In this document: piece after piece, positions 16,397 through 24,282 of the stretch
Layout of the letters: each line of letters opens with the position of its first letter
How positions within the stretch are numbered: the first letter of the stretch is position 1
Source of the DNA: Pseudomonas turukhanskensis
GTDB lineage: Bacteria; Pseudomonadota; Gammaproteobacteria; Pseudomonadales; Pseudomonadaceae
Direction: 5' to 3'
Assembly: GCF_027922365.1 (NCBI RefSeq)
Contig: NZ_BSFN01000004.1
Location: 62,001-126,000 of the forward strand
Length of the DNA: 64,000 bases
Notes under the pieces: model-generated
The model's input: the letters and a program-made list of their open reading frames with translations, nothing else
Databases searched by the model: none
Told to the model about the DNA's origin: nothing
Translations under genes and position numbers: made by a program

Positions 16397-17299
16397 ATGA
16401 ATAACCAAAAAGAAAAAGTAGTCGTGGTCGGCGCCGGTTTGATGGGCACCGGCATTGCCCACGCGTTCGCCAGCTCCGGGTTTACCACCGTGCTGGTGGA
16501 CACCAATGCAGCCTCACTCAGCCAAGCCAAAGCCAGCATCGAAAAGATTCTGGGCGACGGCGTGCGCTTGGGCAAAGTCAGCGAAGAAAAGGCCAAAGAA
16601 TCCTTGGCCAATTTGCACACCACCGGTGACCTCAGCGAAGCCGCTGCGGGCGCTAATTTGTTGGTGGAAACCGTCTCCGAGCAGCTTGCTGTTAAAAAAG
16701 CAGTGATCAGCCAAGCCGCGCCTTTGCTGGCGGCGGACGCGATTATCGCCACCAACACCTCGGCCCTGAGCGTGACTGAAATTGCAGCATCGGTGGACTG
16801 CGCCGACCGCGTAGTCGGCATGCACTTCTTTAACCCCGTGCACAAAATGAAGTTGGTCGAGTTGGTTCGCGGCTTGGCAACTACCGATGAAGTGGTCGCC
16901 CGCACCCGTACCTATTGCGAGCAAATCGGCAAGACCTCCATCGTGGTCAATGAGTCCCCCGGCTTGACCACCAGTCGCATGTCCGCGCTGCTCGGCAACG
17001 AAGCGATGTGGATGTTGCAAGAAGGCACGGCCACCGCCGAAGACATCGACACCGCGTTGCGCCTGGGCTTCAACCATCCGATGGGGCCGCTGGAACTGGG
17101 CGACCTCACCGGATGGGACACGCGCTTGTCGGTACTGCGTTACCTGCACTCCACCTTGGGCGAGAAATTCCGCCCGTGCCCGCTGATTATCAAAATGGTC
17201 GCGGCGGGGCGGTTTGGCCGCAAAACCGGGCAGGGCGTGTACCGCTATGAAGATGGCAAACAGGTTCCTGGCTCAGGCCTAAAAGCGAGTGCGCTATGA
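16397..17299 (+). CDS. 3-hydroxyacyl-CoA dehydrogenase
   Basis: This 300-residue protein of the HbdA/PaaH type has an N-terminal Rossmann fold (GAGLMGTGIAHAFA) for NAD+, the catalytic His in MHFFNPVHKMKLVE, and the C-terminal dimer domain with GFNHPMGPLELGDLTG. It oxidises a 3-hydroxyacyl-CoA to the 3-ketoacyl-CoA. It lies 12 bases after the FAH gene and its last four bases (ATGA) start the thiolase gene, so the pair carries out the last two steps of a beta-oxidation round. Order suggests ditN. Reaction type is clear; chain specificity is not. Confidence 0.88.
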   Translation: MNNQKEKVVVVGAGLMGTGIAHAFASSGFTTVLVDTNAASLSQAKASIEKILGDGVRLGKVSEEKAKESLANLHTTGDLSEAAAGANLLVETVSEQLAVKKAVISQAAPLLAADAIIATNTSALSVTEIAASVDCADRVVGMHFFNPVHKMKLVELVRGLATTDEVVARTRTYCEQIGKTSIVVNESPGLTTSRMSALLGNEAMWMLQEGTATAEDIDTALRLGFNHPMGPLELGDLTGWDTRLSVLRYLHSTLGEKFRPCPLIIKMVAAGRFGRKTGQGVYRYEDGKQVPGSGLKASAL

Positions 17300-18471
17300 A
17301 AGAGATTGTCATCGTTGATGCGGTTCGTACGCCCATTGGTAAATTCCGCGGCAGCCTGGCTGGTGTTCGGGCTGACCACTTGGGCGCGCTGGTTATCAGC
17401 CGCCTGCTAGAGCGCGTGGATGTGTCACCGTCGCTGATCGATGACGTGATCTTCGGCAACGTCACGCAGATCGGTGAGCAGTCGGCCAATATCGCCCGCA
17501 CCGCGTTACTAGGTGCGGGTTGGCCGGTGACCATTCCGGGGCTGACCATCGACCGCAAATGCGGCTCGGGGGAGGTGGCTGTTCACTTGGCCGCTGGCGC
17601 GATTGCCAGTGGCGGGGCGGATATCGTGGTGGCGGGCGGCGCGGAAAACATGAGCCGCGTGCCCATGGGCAGTAACCGTGAAATTCACGGTGAGGCCTTT
17701 GGCTGGATGGCCATCGAGCGGTATGAGCTGACCAGCCAAGGCGAGGCGGCCGAGCGCATTGTCGATAAATGGAAGCTAAGCCGCGATCAACTGGATGACT
17801 TTGCCTTTGCCAGCCACCAGCGCGCCGCTGCGGCGTCCGATGCTGGGTATTTCGATAACGAGATCGTCCCGGTGCCGGTAGAGGAACTGCGTGAAAAAGC
17901 GTTGACCGAACCTGCCGCTATTCTGAGCCGCGACGAAACCATTCGCCGCGACACCACGCGGGAAAAACTCTCCACGCTAAAGACCAGTTTCCGCCCGGAG
18001 ACCGGCCGGATTACCGCCGGTAACTCCTCGCAGATTTCCGACGGTGCGGCGGCCTTGCTGCTGATGAGCGCAGAGACCGCGAAAAAGCTCGGGCTTAAAC
18101 CCCGGGCGCGTATCCGTGCGTTCACCACAGTCGGCTCCGACCCCACCTTGATGCTCACCGGCCCCATCGCCGCGACGCATAAAGTGCTGGGCAAGGCGGG
18201 ACTGCGCATCAACGACATCGACCTGTTCGAGGTTAACGAAGCCTTCGCCTCGGTGCCTCTGGCCTGGATGCTGGAAACCGGCGCACCGCACAGCAAGCTG
18301 AACGTGAACGGTGGCGCCATTGCCCTTGGCCACCCGCTGGGCGCCAGTGGTGCGCGGTTGATGACCACCTTGCTCAATGAGCTGGAACGCACCGGTGGAC
18401 GATATGGCCTGCAAGCCATCTGCTGCGCTGGCGGCATGGGCACGGCCACCATTATCGAACGGCTCGACTAA
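17296..18471 (+). CDS. 3-ketoacyl-CoA thiolase
   Basis: This 391-residue thiolase has a full catalytic set: nucleophilic Cys in DRKCGSGEVAV, the His motif GHPLGASGAR and the terminal Cys in CCAGGMG. It would cleave a 3-ketoacyl-CoA with CoA to release acetyl-CoA or a larger fragment. The start overlaps the dehydrogenase stop by four bases. It contrasts with the cysteine-less thiolase-fold protein at 4041, so the cluster holds one true thiolase and one probable aldolase. Order suggests ditO. Confidence 0.88.
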   Translation: MKEIVIVDAVRTPIGKFRGSLAGVRADHLGALVISRLLERVDVSPSLIDDVIFGNVTQIGEQSANIARTALLGAGWPVTIPGLTIDRKCGSGEVAVHLAAGAIASGGADIVVAGGAENMSRVPMGSNREIHGEAFGWMAIERYELTSQGEAAERIVDKWKLSRDQLDDFAFASHQRAAAASDAGYFDNEIVPVPVEELREKALTEPAAILSRDETIRRDTTREKLSTLKTSFRPETGRITAGNSSQISDGAAALLLMSAETAKKLGLKPRARIRAFTTVGSDPTLMLTGPIAATHKVLGKAGLRINDIDLFEVNEAFASVPLAWMLETGAPHSKLNVNGGAIALGHPLGASGARLMTTLLNELERTGGRYGLQAICCAGGMGTATIIERLD

Positions 18472-18472
18472 G

Positions 18473-18976
18473 GTGCCGCGCCTGCCGCTGGTACCGCTGG
18501 CCGCCATGCCGGCGGCGTTGCAGGACGCCGTCGCGCATGGCCAACAGAACCGCATGCTCAGCTCCACCACGCCCGTGCAGGTGTGGGCCCATCGGCCCAA
18601 AGCGGCGCTGGCGTGGTTGGCGTTGATGGACAGCCTGCACAGCGACAGTGTGCTGGACGAGCGCTTGCGCGAATTGGTGCGCCTGAAGATCGCCAGCATC
18701 ACCACCTGCCAGGCGTGCCAGTTGGCGCGCAAGTCCGACACCGTCACTGAGCAGGACATCGCCTGCTTGAGTAGCGCCAGCGAGCATTTCACACCCACCG
18801 AGCAGGCGGCGTTGGCGTATGCCGAGTTGTTTGCCAGCGATTACATGGCCATTGGCGACGAGCACTTTGCCCGGTTGGATGAGTTCTTCAGCACTGAGCA
18901 GGTGGTGGAGCTAGGAATGTTTTGCGCGTTGATGCTGGCGGGTGGGCGGATGACGTTTGTGCAGCAGGCCTATTAG
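18473..18976 (+). CDS. Carboxymuconolactone decarboxylase (CMD/AhpD)-family protein
   Basis: This protein of about 167 residues has the CMD/AhpD helical fold. RELVRLKIASITTCQACQLARKS contains the CxxC pair, though the His that follows the pair in AhpD is Arg here. The start is taken as the GTG at 18473, right after the thiolase TAA; the ATG at about 18509 is an alternative. A longer upstream frame runs inside the thiolase gene and is unlikely. Members are decarboxylases or peroxide-linked redox proteins; here it may protect from peroxide or act on a lactone. It closes the operon before a REP element. Confidence 0.72.
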   Translation: MPRLPLVPLAAMPAALQDAVAHGQQNRMLSSTTPVQVWAHRPKAALAWLALMDSLHSDSVLDERLRELVRLKIASITTCQACQLARKSDTVTEQDIACLSSASEHFTPTEQAALAYAELFASDYMAIGDEHFARLDEFFSTEQVVELGMFCALMLAGGRMTFVQQAY

Positions 18977-18983
18977 CCGTTTT

Positions 18984-19055
18984 GTACGAGCCAGCTTGCT
19001 GGAAAATCCTGGAAACACAGCGTTTGCAAGGGTTCGCCAGCAAGCTGGCTCCTAC
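18984..19055. repeat. REP-type inverted repeat
   Basis: GTACGAGCCAGCTTGCTGG (18984-19002) and CCAGCAAGCTGGCTCCTAC (19037-19055) are inverted copies of the Pseudomonas REP core, placed after the operon end and before the P450 gene. Confidence 0.75.
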
Positions 19056-19176
19056 AGGATCGACGACAGTTAATCAAATTGTGTAAAAACGTCCAATAAC
19101 TATCGCCATAAGCCTAGTATTGGTCACGGCCCGAGCGCCTATCCCATAAATAAAGACAAAAATAACGGAGACGATC

Positions 19177-20454
19177 ATGTCTACAGCAGCACAGAGCGAT
19201 CTGGTCAAAACATTCACCGATGTGGCCAGCAACTACAAGGGCACCAGCGATATCGACCTGCACGCCACTTACCGTGACATGCGTGCCAATTCGCCTGTGC
19301 TGGCAGACAACTTTATGAACCGCCTGGGCGTGCCGTCCATTGCGGGCTTGGACGCCAATCGCCCCACCTTCACCTTGTTTAAGTACGACGACGTGATGAA
19401 AGTGATGCGTGACGCCACGACGTTTACCAGCGGCTTTATCGCCGAAGGCCTAGGCGCGTTTTTTGATGGTCTGATCCTTACCGCCATGGACGGTGATGCG
19501 CACAAGAACATCCGCAACTTGCTGCAACCGGTGTTTATGCCGGAGACGGTCAATCGCTGGAAAGAAACCCGCATCGACCGCGTGATTCGCGAGGAATACA
19601 TCAAGCCCATGGTGCCGAACAAAGGCGGCGACTTGATGGACTTCGCGCTGTACTTCCCGATTCGGGTGATCTACTCGCTGATCGGTTTTCCCGAAGACCG
19701 TCCTGAGAAAATCGAGCAGTACGCCGCCTGGGCCCTGGCGATCCTAGCGGGCCCGCAGGTAGATCCGGAAAAAGCTGCCGCCGCCCGTGGCGCCGCCATG
19801 CAGGCCGCGAAGGCGCTGTATGACGTGGTTAAAGACGCGGTCGCCGAGCGCCGCGCCGAAGGCGGCACCGGTGACGACCTGATCAGCCGCTTGATACGCG
19901 TGGAGTACGAAGGCCGCTCCCTGGACGACCACGAAATCGCCACCTTTGTGCGCTCTTTGTTGCCGGCCGCCAGCGAAACCACCACCCGTACGTTCGGCAC
20001 TTTGATGTCGTTGCTACTGGAACACCCCGAAACCCTGGAGCGTGTACGCAACGACCGCAGCCTGGTCAACAAGGCCATTGACGAAGCGGTGCGCTTCGAA
20101 CCCGTTGCCACCTTCAAAGTGCGCCAGGCGGCCAAGGATTTGGAGATTCGCGGTGTGCAAATTCCGGCGGGAGCGATGGTGCAATGCATCGTCACCTCAG
20201 CCAACCGCGACGAAGAAGCCTTCGAAAATGCCGATAAGTTTGACATTGACCGCAAGGCCAAACCTTCCTTTGGTTTCGGCTTTGGACCGCATATGTGCAT
20301 CGGTCAGTTTGTGGCCAAAACCGAAATCAACTGCGCGCTCAACGCCATCCTCGACCTGCTGCCCAATATCCGTCTCGACCCGAGCAAACCGGCGCCGGAG
20401 ATCGTCGGTGCGCAGCTGCGCGGGCCGCATTACCTGCATGTTCTCTGGGATTGA
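19177..20454 (+). CDS. ditQ: Cytochrome P450 (CYP226A/DitQ-like)
   Basis: This 425-residue soluble bacterial P450 has a heme loop FGFGFGPHMCIG with Cys374 as axial ligand, an I-helix oxygen-activation motif AASETTTR (acid-Thr pair), and the K-helix ExxR as EAVRFEP. The start is the ATG at 19177 after AACGGAGACG. It has its own upstream region and repeats on both sides, so it is probably a single-gene unit. P. abietaniphila ditQ encodes CYP226A1, described as a dehydroabietic acid hydroxylase, at this place in its cluster. No ferredoxin or ferredoxin reductase gene lies in the window, so electron partners must be encoded elsewhere. Confidence 0.85.
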   Translation: MSTAAQSDLVKTFTDVASNYKGTSDIDLHATYRDMRANSPVLADNFMNRLGVPSIAGLDANRPTFTLFKYDDVMKVMRDATTFTSGFIAEGLGAFFDGLILTAMDGDAHKNIRNLLQPVFMPETVNRWKETRIDRVIREEYIKPMVPNKGGDLMDFALYFPIRVIYSLIGFPEDRPEKIEQYAAWALAILAGPQVDPEKAAAARGAAMQAAKALYDVVKDAVAERRAEGGTGDDLISRLIRVEYEGRSLDDHEIATFVRSLLPAASETTTRTFGTLMSLLLEHPETLERVRNDRSLVNKAIDEAVRFEPVATFKVRQAAKDLEIRGVQIPAGAMVQCIVTSANRDEEAFENADKFDIDRKAKPSFGFGFGPHMCIGQFVAKTEINCALNAILDLLPNIRLDPSKPAPEIVGAQLRGPHYLHVLWD

Positions 20455-20470
20455 GTAGGCAACGCTGACC

Positions 20471-20539
20471 CGTAGGGTGTGCTGCGGGCACCAAGCGATC
20501 TCCTCGATATCGCAATGGTGCGCACAGCACACCCTACGG
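20471..20539. repeat. Inverted repeat, GTAGGGTGTGC family, copy 2
   Basis: CGTAGGGTGTGCTGCGGGCA and TGCGCACAGCACACCCTACG are inverted arms. It is a relative of 9677-9744 and lies after the P450 gene, a likely terminator. Confidence 0.7.
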
Positions 20540-20567
20540 ATTTTTGTCGCTTATACGAATTAATATG

Positions 20568-20588
20568 AACACATTCAAAATATGTGTT
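20568..20588. promoter_or_regulatory. Perfect inverted repeat upstream of the second amidohydrolase
   Basis: AACACAT (20568-20574), a 7-base spacer, and ATGTGTT (20582-20588) form a perfect palindrome that overlaps a TGAACA half-site (20566). It lies 67 bases before the ATG at 20655 in an AT-rich stretch. This is the best-formed candidate operator in the cluster. Confidence 0.55.
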
Positions 20589-20654
20589 TAATTAGAGCGT
20601 AACGTGCACTATGATTCAGGCACAACAACAAGCCCGAATGCGAAGGGGAAAACA

Positions 20655-21962
20655 ATGAAAGTTGAAGATCTGATTCTCGTCAGCGTCGATGACCACGCGA
20701 TCGAGCCGCCAAATGCCTTTGCTCGTCATATGCCAGCCCGTTTCAAGGGGCGTGAGCCGCATGTGGTGAAAAAGGGCGACCGTGATGTGTGGGTGTTTGA
20801 AGAGCAAGCCACTGGCTATATGGGTCTGAACTCGGTAGTCGGCCGGCCGAAAGAGGAATACGGCATGGAGCCGCTGGGCTACGAGCAAATGCGTCGTGGC
20901 ACCTGGAACATCAAGGACCGTGTCGATGACATGAACGCCAACGGTGTGCTCGGCTCGCTGTGTTTTCCAACCTTCCCGGGCTTTGCCGGGCAACGTTTCC
21001 AGATGCACGCCGATCGCGAAGTGTCCTTGGCCGCTATCCAGGCCTACAACGACTGGCACCTGCACGACTGGTGCAACGCCGCACCGGGCCGTTTTATTCC
21101 GCTGATGATCGTGCCGTGGTGGGATATGAAAGCTGCCGCTGCCGAAGTGGAACGCTTGGCCAAGCAGGGCGTGCACGCGCTGTCGCTCTCGGACAACCCG
21201 TCTATCCACGGTTACCCGTCGATCCACAGCGATTACTGGGACCCGCTGTGGAAAGCCTGCAGCGATAACAAAGTGGTCATCTGCTGCCATATCGGTACGG
21301 GCGTCAAAGCCAGCCACGCATCCGACGAGTCTCCCATCGATGCCTGGATCACCTCGATGCCGATCTCCATCGCCAACTCGGCGGCGGACTGGATCTGGGC
21401 GCCGATGTGGAAGAAATTCCCGGACCTGCGCATGGCGCTGTCCGAAGGCGGTATTGGCTGGATTCCGTATCTGCTTGAACGTGCGGACTTTACCCACCGT
21501 CATCACAACGCCTGGACCAACTCCAACTTTGGCGGGCAGATGCCGAGCGACATCTTCAACAAGCACTTCATCACCTGCTTTATCGAAGACAACTTCGGCC
21601 TGCAGAACCTCAAGTACCTGAACACCGACATGGTTACTTGGGAAAGCGATTACCCGCACTCCGACTGCACCTGGCCGAACTCGCCAGAAACCGCCTGGGA
21701 AGGCTTGCAGCACCTGGACAAGGCGATGATCGACAAGGTCACTCACCTGAACGCCATGCGCGAGTTCTCGTTCGACCCGTTCGCCATCCATGGCCGCGAA
21801 AACTGCACCGTTGGTGCATTGCGCGCCCAGGCTCGCCACGTCAGCACCGAACCGGCCCTGGGCTTGGGTGGCGCCGACCACGGCCGGCATGACGACAAGC
21901 CTGTGACCTCCGGCGATATCAACCGGATGTTCGCCGACGCTGACGCGCAAACCGCGTTGTAA
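20655..21962 (+). CDS. Amidohydrolase-2 family protein
   Basis: This 435-residue TIM-barrel protein of the amidohydrolase_2 type opens with SVDDHAIEPPNAF, the variant metal motif common in members of aromatic, terpene and steroid clusters. It then has CCHIGTG, LSEGGIGWIPYLLER and the C-terminal TWESDYPHSDC with the conserved Asp. Unlike the paralogue at 14469, the DYP motif is intact. The start is the ATG at 20655 after GAAGGGGAA; the upstream in-frame Met lacks a site. It is probably a hydrolase, hydratase or decarboxylase on a ring-fission intermediate. It is preceded by the palindrome at 20568 and heads the second catabolic block. Confidence 0.75.
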   Translation: MKVEDLILVSVDDHAIEPPNAFARHMPARFKGREPHVVKKGDRDVWVFEEQATGYMGLNSVVGRPKEEYGMEPLGYEQMRRGTWNIKDRVDDMNANGVLGSLCFPTFPGFAGQRFQMHADREVSLAAIQAYNDWHLHDWCNAAPGRFIPLMIVPWWDMKAAAAEVERLAKQGVHALSLSDNPSIHGYPSIHSDYWDPLWKACSDNKVVICCHIGTGVKASHASDESPIDAWITSMPISIANSAADWIWAPMWKKFPDLRMALSEGGIGWIPYLLERADFTHRHHNAWTNSNFGGQMPSDIFNKHFITCFIEDNFGLQNLKYLNTDMVTWESDYPHSDCTWPNSPETAWEGLQHLDKAMIDKVTHLNAMREFSFDPFAIHGRENCTVGALRAQARHVSTEPALGLGGADHGRHDDKPVTSGDINRMFADADAQTAL

Positions 21963-21969
21963 GCAGAAG

Positions 21970-21995
21970 CTGCGCCTGATCGTGGATCAGGCGCA
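21970..21995 (+). terminator. Hairpin after the amidohydrolase gene
   Basis: CTGCGCCTGAT and ATCAGGCGCAG form a perfect 11-base stem with a 4-base loop, 8 bases after the stop. No T-run follows, so it may attenuate transcription or protect the message 3' end. Confidence 0.5.
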
Positions 21996-22060
21996 GACGT
22001 CGCTCCTGTGGTCGCTCCGTCCGGGGCGATTGCGCCTGTGTTCACCGCCCGAGAGCGCAT

Positions 22061-23209
22061 ATGGCCATCAGTCAATTTACCTACAGTCGTCTGCCTGCCG
22101 AAGCCGAAGCGCTTCGTGCCGAGGTACGCGCCTTTATTCAAAAGACCCTGGCGGACTATCCCGTAACCCTGCGTGCGCAGAGTTGGATGGGGTTTGACGC
22201 TGAGTTCAGCAAGAAGCTGGGTGCCAAGGGCTGGGTCGGCATGGCCTTGCCCAAGGCATACGGCGGCGCGGAAGCCGGGCCATTTGCCCGTTACGTGATC
22301 ATTGAAGAGTTGCTGGCCGCCGGTGCGCCGGTGTCGGCCCACTGGATTGCCGACCGGCAAAGCGGGCCATTGATCAACCGGTTCGGCACTGACGCGCAGA
22401 AGCAGCATTACCTGCCAGCGATTTGCCGAGGTGAAAGTTACTTCTGCATTGGCATGAGCGAGCCCAACTCCGGTTCTGACCTGGCCTCTATCAAAAGCAA
22501 TGCGGTGCGTGACGGCGACAGCTGGGTGCTCAATGGCCAAAAGGTCTGGACCACCAACGCCCATCATTCCAATTACATGATTGCCCTGGTGCGCACCGGC
22601 GAAAAACAGGCAGCGCGCCACGACGGCATGTCGCAATTTATCGTCGACCTCAGCCTGCCGGGCATCACCATTCGGCCGATCCGCGACCTGGCCGGTGGCG
22701 AGCATTTCAATGAAGTATTTTTCGACAACGTGCGGGTGCCGGCTGATGCATTGATCGGCAGCGAGGGCAAAGGCTGGGATCAGGTGACTGCCGAACTCGC
22801 CTTCGAGCGCAGCGGCCCGGAGCGGTTTCTCAGCTGCATGGCGCTGCTGAAAACCCTGATCGATGCCGTTGGCAAAACCCCCGACGCGTTGCAAAGCCGC
22901 GAGATTGGCCGGTTGTCGGCCAAGCTGCTGACGCTGCGCAACATGTCGTTGTCGGTGACCGCGCAACTGGCGGCCGGCGAGCACCCGGCGTGGGCGGCCT
23001 CGTGTGTAAAAGACCTAGGCAACGTGTTTGAACAGGAACTGCCCGAAGTTGCCCAGCTGTTGTTAGAAACCGATCCACGCCAAGAGGGCGGCAGCGAGTA
23101 TGCGCGCGTGCTGGCCTATCTCACGCAAATGGCGCCGTCATTCTCACTGCGCGGGGGCACTCGCGAAATTCTGCGGGGCATCATTGCCCGTGGGCTGGGG
23201 TTGCGATAA
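22061..23209 (+). CDS. Acyl-CoA dehydrogenase, subunit A of a probable heteromeric enzyme
   Basis: This 382-residue flavin acyl-CoA dehydrogenase has the FAD/substrate signature CIGMSEPNSGSDLASI and the C-terminal SLRGGTREILRGIIARGLG. The position that holds the catalytic Glu in short/medium-chain enzymes (YEGT) is Gly, so the base must lie elsewhere, possibly the Glu in AFERSGPERF. The ATG follows GAGAGCG. The stop overlaps the start of a second dehydrogenase gene (TAATG). Adjacent coupled dehydrogenases of this kind form alpha2beta2 enzymes in steroid side-chain catabolism (ChsE1-ChsE2). Probable role: alpha,beta-desaturation of a bulky CoA thioester. Confidence 0.83.
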   Translation: MAISQFTYSRLPAEAEALRAEVRAFIQKTLADYPVTLRAQSWMGFDAEFSKKLGAKGWVGMALPKAYGGAEAGPFARYVIIEELLAAGAPVSAHWIADRQSGPLINRFGTDAQKQHYLPAICRGESYFCIGMSEPNSGSDLASIKSNAVRDGDSWVLNGQKVWTTNAHHSNYMIALVRTGEKQAARHDGMSQFIVDLSLPGITIRPIRDLAGGEHFNEVFFDNVRVPADALIGSEGKGWDQVTAELAFERSGPERFLSCMALLKTLIDAVGKTPDALQSREIGRLSAKLLTLRNMSLSVTAQLAAGEHPAWAASCVKDLGNVFEQELPEVAQLLLETDPRQEGGSEYARVLAYLTQMAPSFSLRGGTREILRGIIARGLGLR

Positions 23210-24282
23210 TGCGCGAATTATTTGATGCGACGATTGAACGCCTGTTCACCGACCTGGCCACCCCAGCCTATGTGCTGGGCTGCGAAGGCGGCGAATGGCC
23301 AGCCGAGCTATGGGCCGCTATCGATGACTCCGGCTTTACTTTCGCCGGCGTGAGCGAAGCCCTCGGCGGTGCCGAAGCCAGCTGGGCCGATATGTACGGC
23401 ATGGTGCGCGCGGCCGGGCGGTTTACGGTGCCGGCGCCATTGGGCGAAGCGCTGCTGGGTAACTGGCTGCTGAGCCAGGCCGGACTTGAGGGCCGGGCGG
23501 GATCGCTGAGTGTGGCGGTCAATACCGTGCTGGTTCTCGAAGCTGACCGGGTGAGCGGTATTGCCCATGCCGTGCCTTGGGGCCGCAATGTCGATGCCAT
23601 AGTCGCAGTCGCCAGTACCTTGAGCGGTGCGCCGAGCGTGGTGTTGCTGCAACGTAATACCGCCAGCGAGGTAACCCTGGCGCTGAACGTCGCAGGTGAG
23701 CCGCGTGATGATTTGAGCTTCACCGATGCCCAGGTACTGGCCCAGGCTCCCTTGCCCGCTGGACTGGACGCCCGCGTGCTCGAACTGGGCGGCGCCATGT
23801 TGCGTGCTGCGCAAACGGCCGGGGCCCTGCATGCGCTGCTGGATATGACCGCCAACTACGCCCGTGAACGGCAGCAGTTCGGCAAAGCCATCGGCTCGTT
23901 CCAGGCGATTCAACAGCAACTGGCGGTGTTTGCCGAACAGGCCGCCGCTGCCGGTATCGCCGCCGAAGCGGCGTTTGCCGAATCCACAGACGGCCTGGCC
24001 GGGCTGACCATCGCCGCCGCCAAAGTCAGCACTGGCGAAGCCGCCAGTGTTGGCGCCGGCATTGCCCATTCGGTTCACGGCGCCATTGGCTTTACCGAGG
24101 AATACCCGCTGCATTTGCTCACCCGCCGCCTCTGGGCGTGGCGCAGCGAATTCGGCTCGGCCAGCCTATGGAGCCAACGCCTCGGCGAACAGATCTGCCA
24201 GGCCGGCAGCGAGGCCTACTGGCCGCTTTTGACCAGCCATAGCCAACAACCTCTAACCCGCCTTGCGAGTAATCCGGCATGA
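23209..24282 (+). CDS. Acyl-CoA dehydrogenase-like protein, subunit B of a probable heteromeric enzyme
   Basis: This 357-residue protein is more divergent than its neighbour. It keeps the C-terminal FAD-contacting RQQFGKAIGSFQAIQQ and the helical HSVHGAIGFTEEYPLHLLTRR region, but lacks the usual middle FAD signature. A reduced FAD site in one partner is typical of heterotetrameric dehydrogenases. It overlaps the upstream gene by one base and the downstream crotonase gene by four (ATGA). It probably works only with the 22061 product. Confidence 0.78.
   Translation: MRELFDATIERLFTDLATPAYVLGCEGGEWPAELWAAIDDSGFTFAGVSEALGGAEASWADMYGMVRAAGRFTVPAPLGEALLGNWLLSQAGLEGRAGSLSVAVNTVLVLEADRVSGIAHAVPWGRNVDAIVAVASTLSGAPSVVLLQRNTASEVTLALNVAGEPRDDLSFTDAQVLAQAPLPAGLDARVLELGGAMLRAAQTAGALHALLDMTANYARERQQFGKAIGSFQAIQQQLAVFAEQAAAAGIAAEAAFAESTDGLAGLTIAAAKVSTGEAASVGAGIAHSVHGAIGFTEEYPLHLLTRRLWAWRSEFGSASLWSQRLGEQICQAGSEAYWPLLTSHSQQPLTRLASNPA

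Noticed and set aside
18377..18472. N-terminal extension of the CMD-family gene
   Set aside because: It would lie within the thiolase coding region with no ribosome site; the GTG at 18473 begins right after the thiolase stop.
22061..23209. Reading the first dehydrogenase as inactive because the YEGT Glu is missing
   Set aside because: Several long-chain and branched-chain enzymes place the catalytic Glu on another helix and read GGT here, so loss of this Glu alone does not show inactivity.
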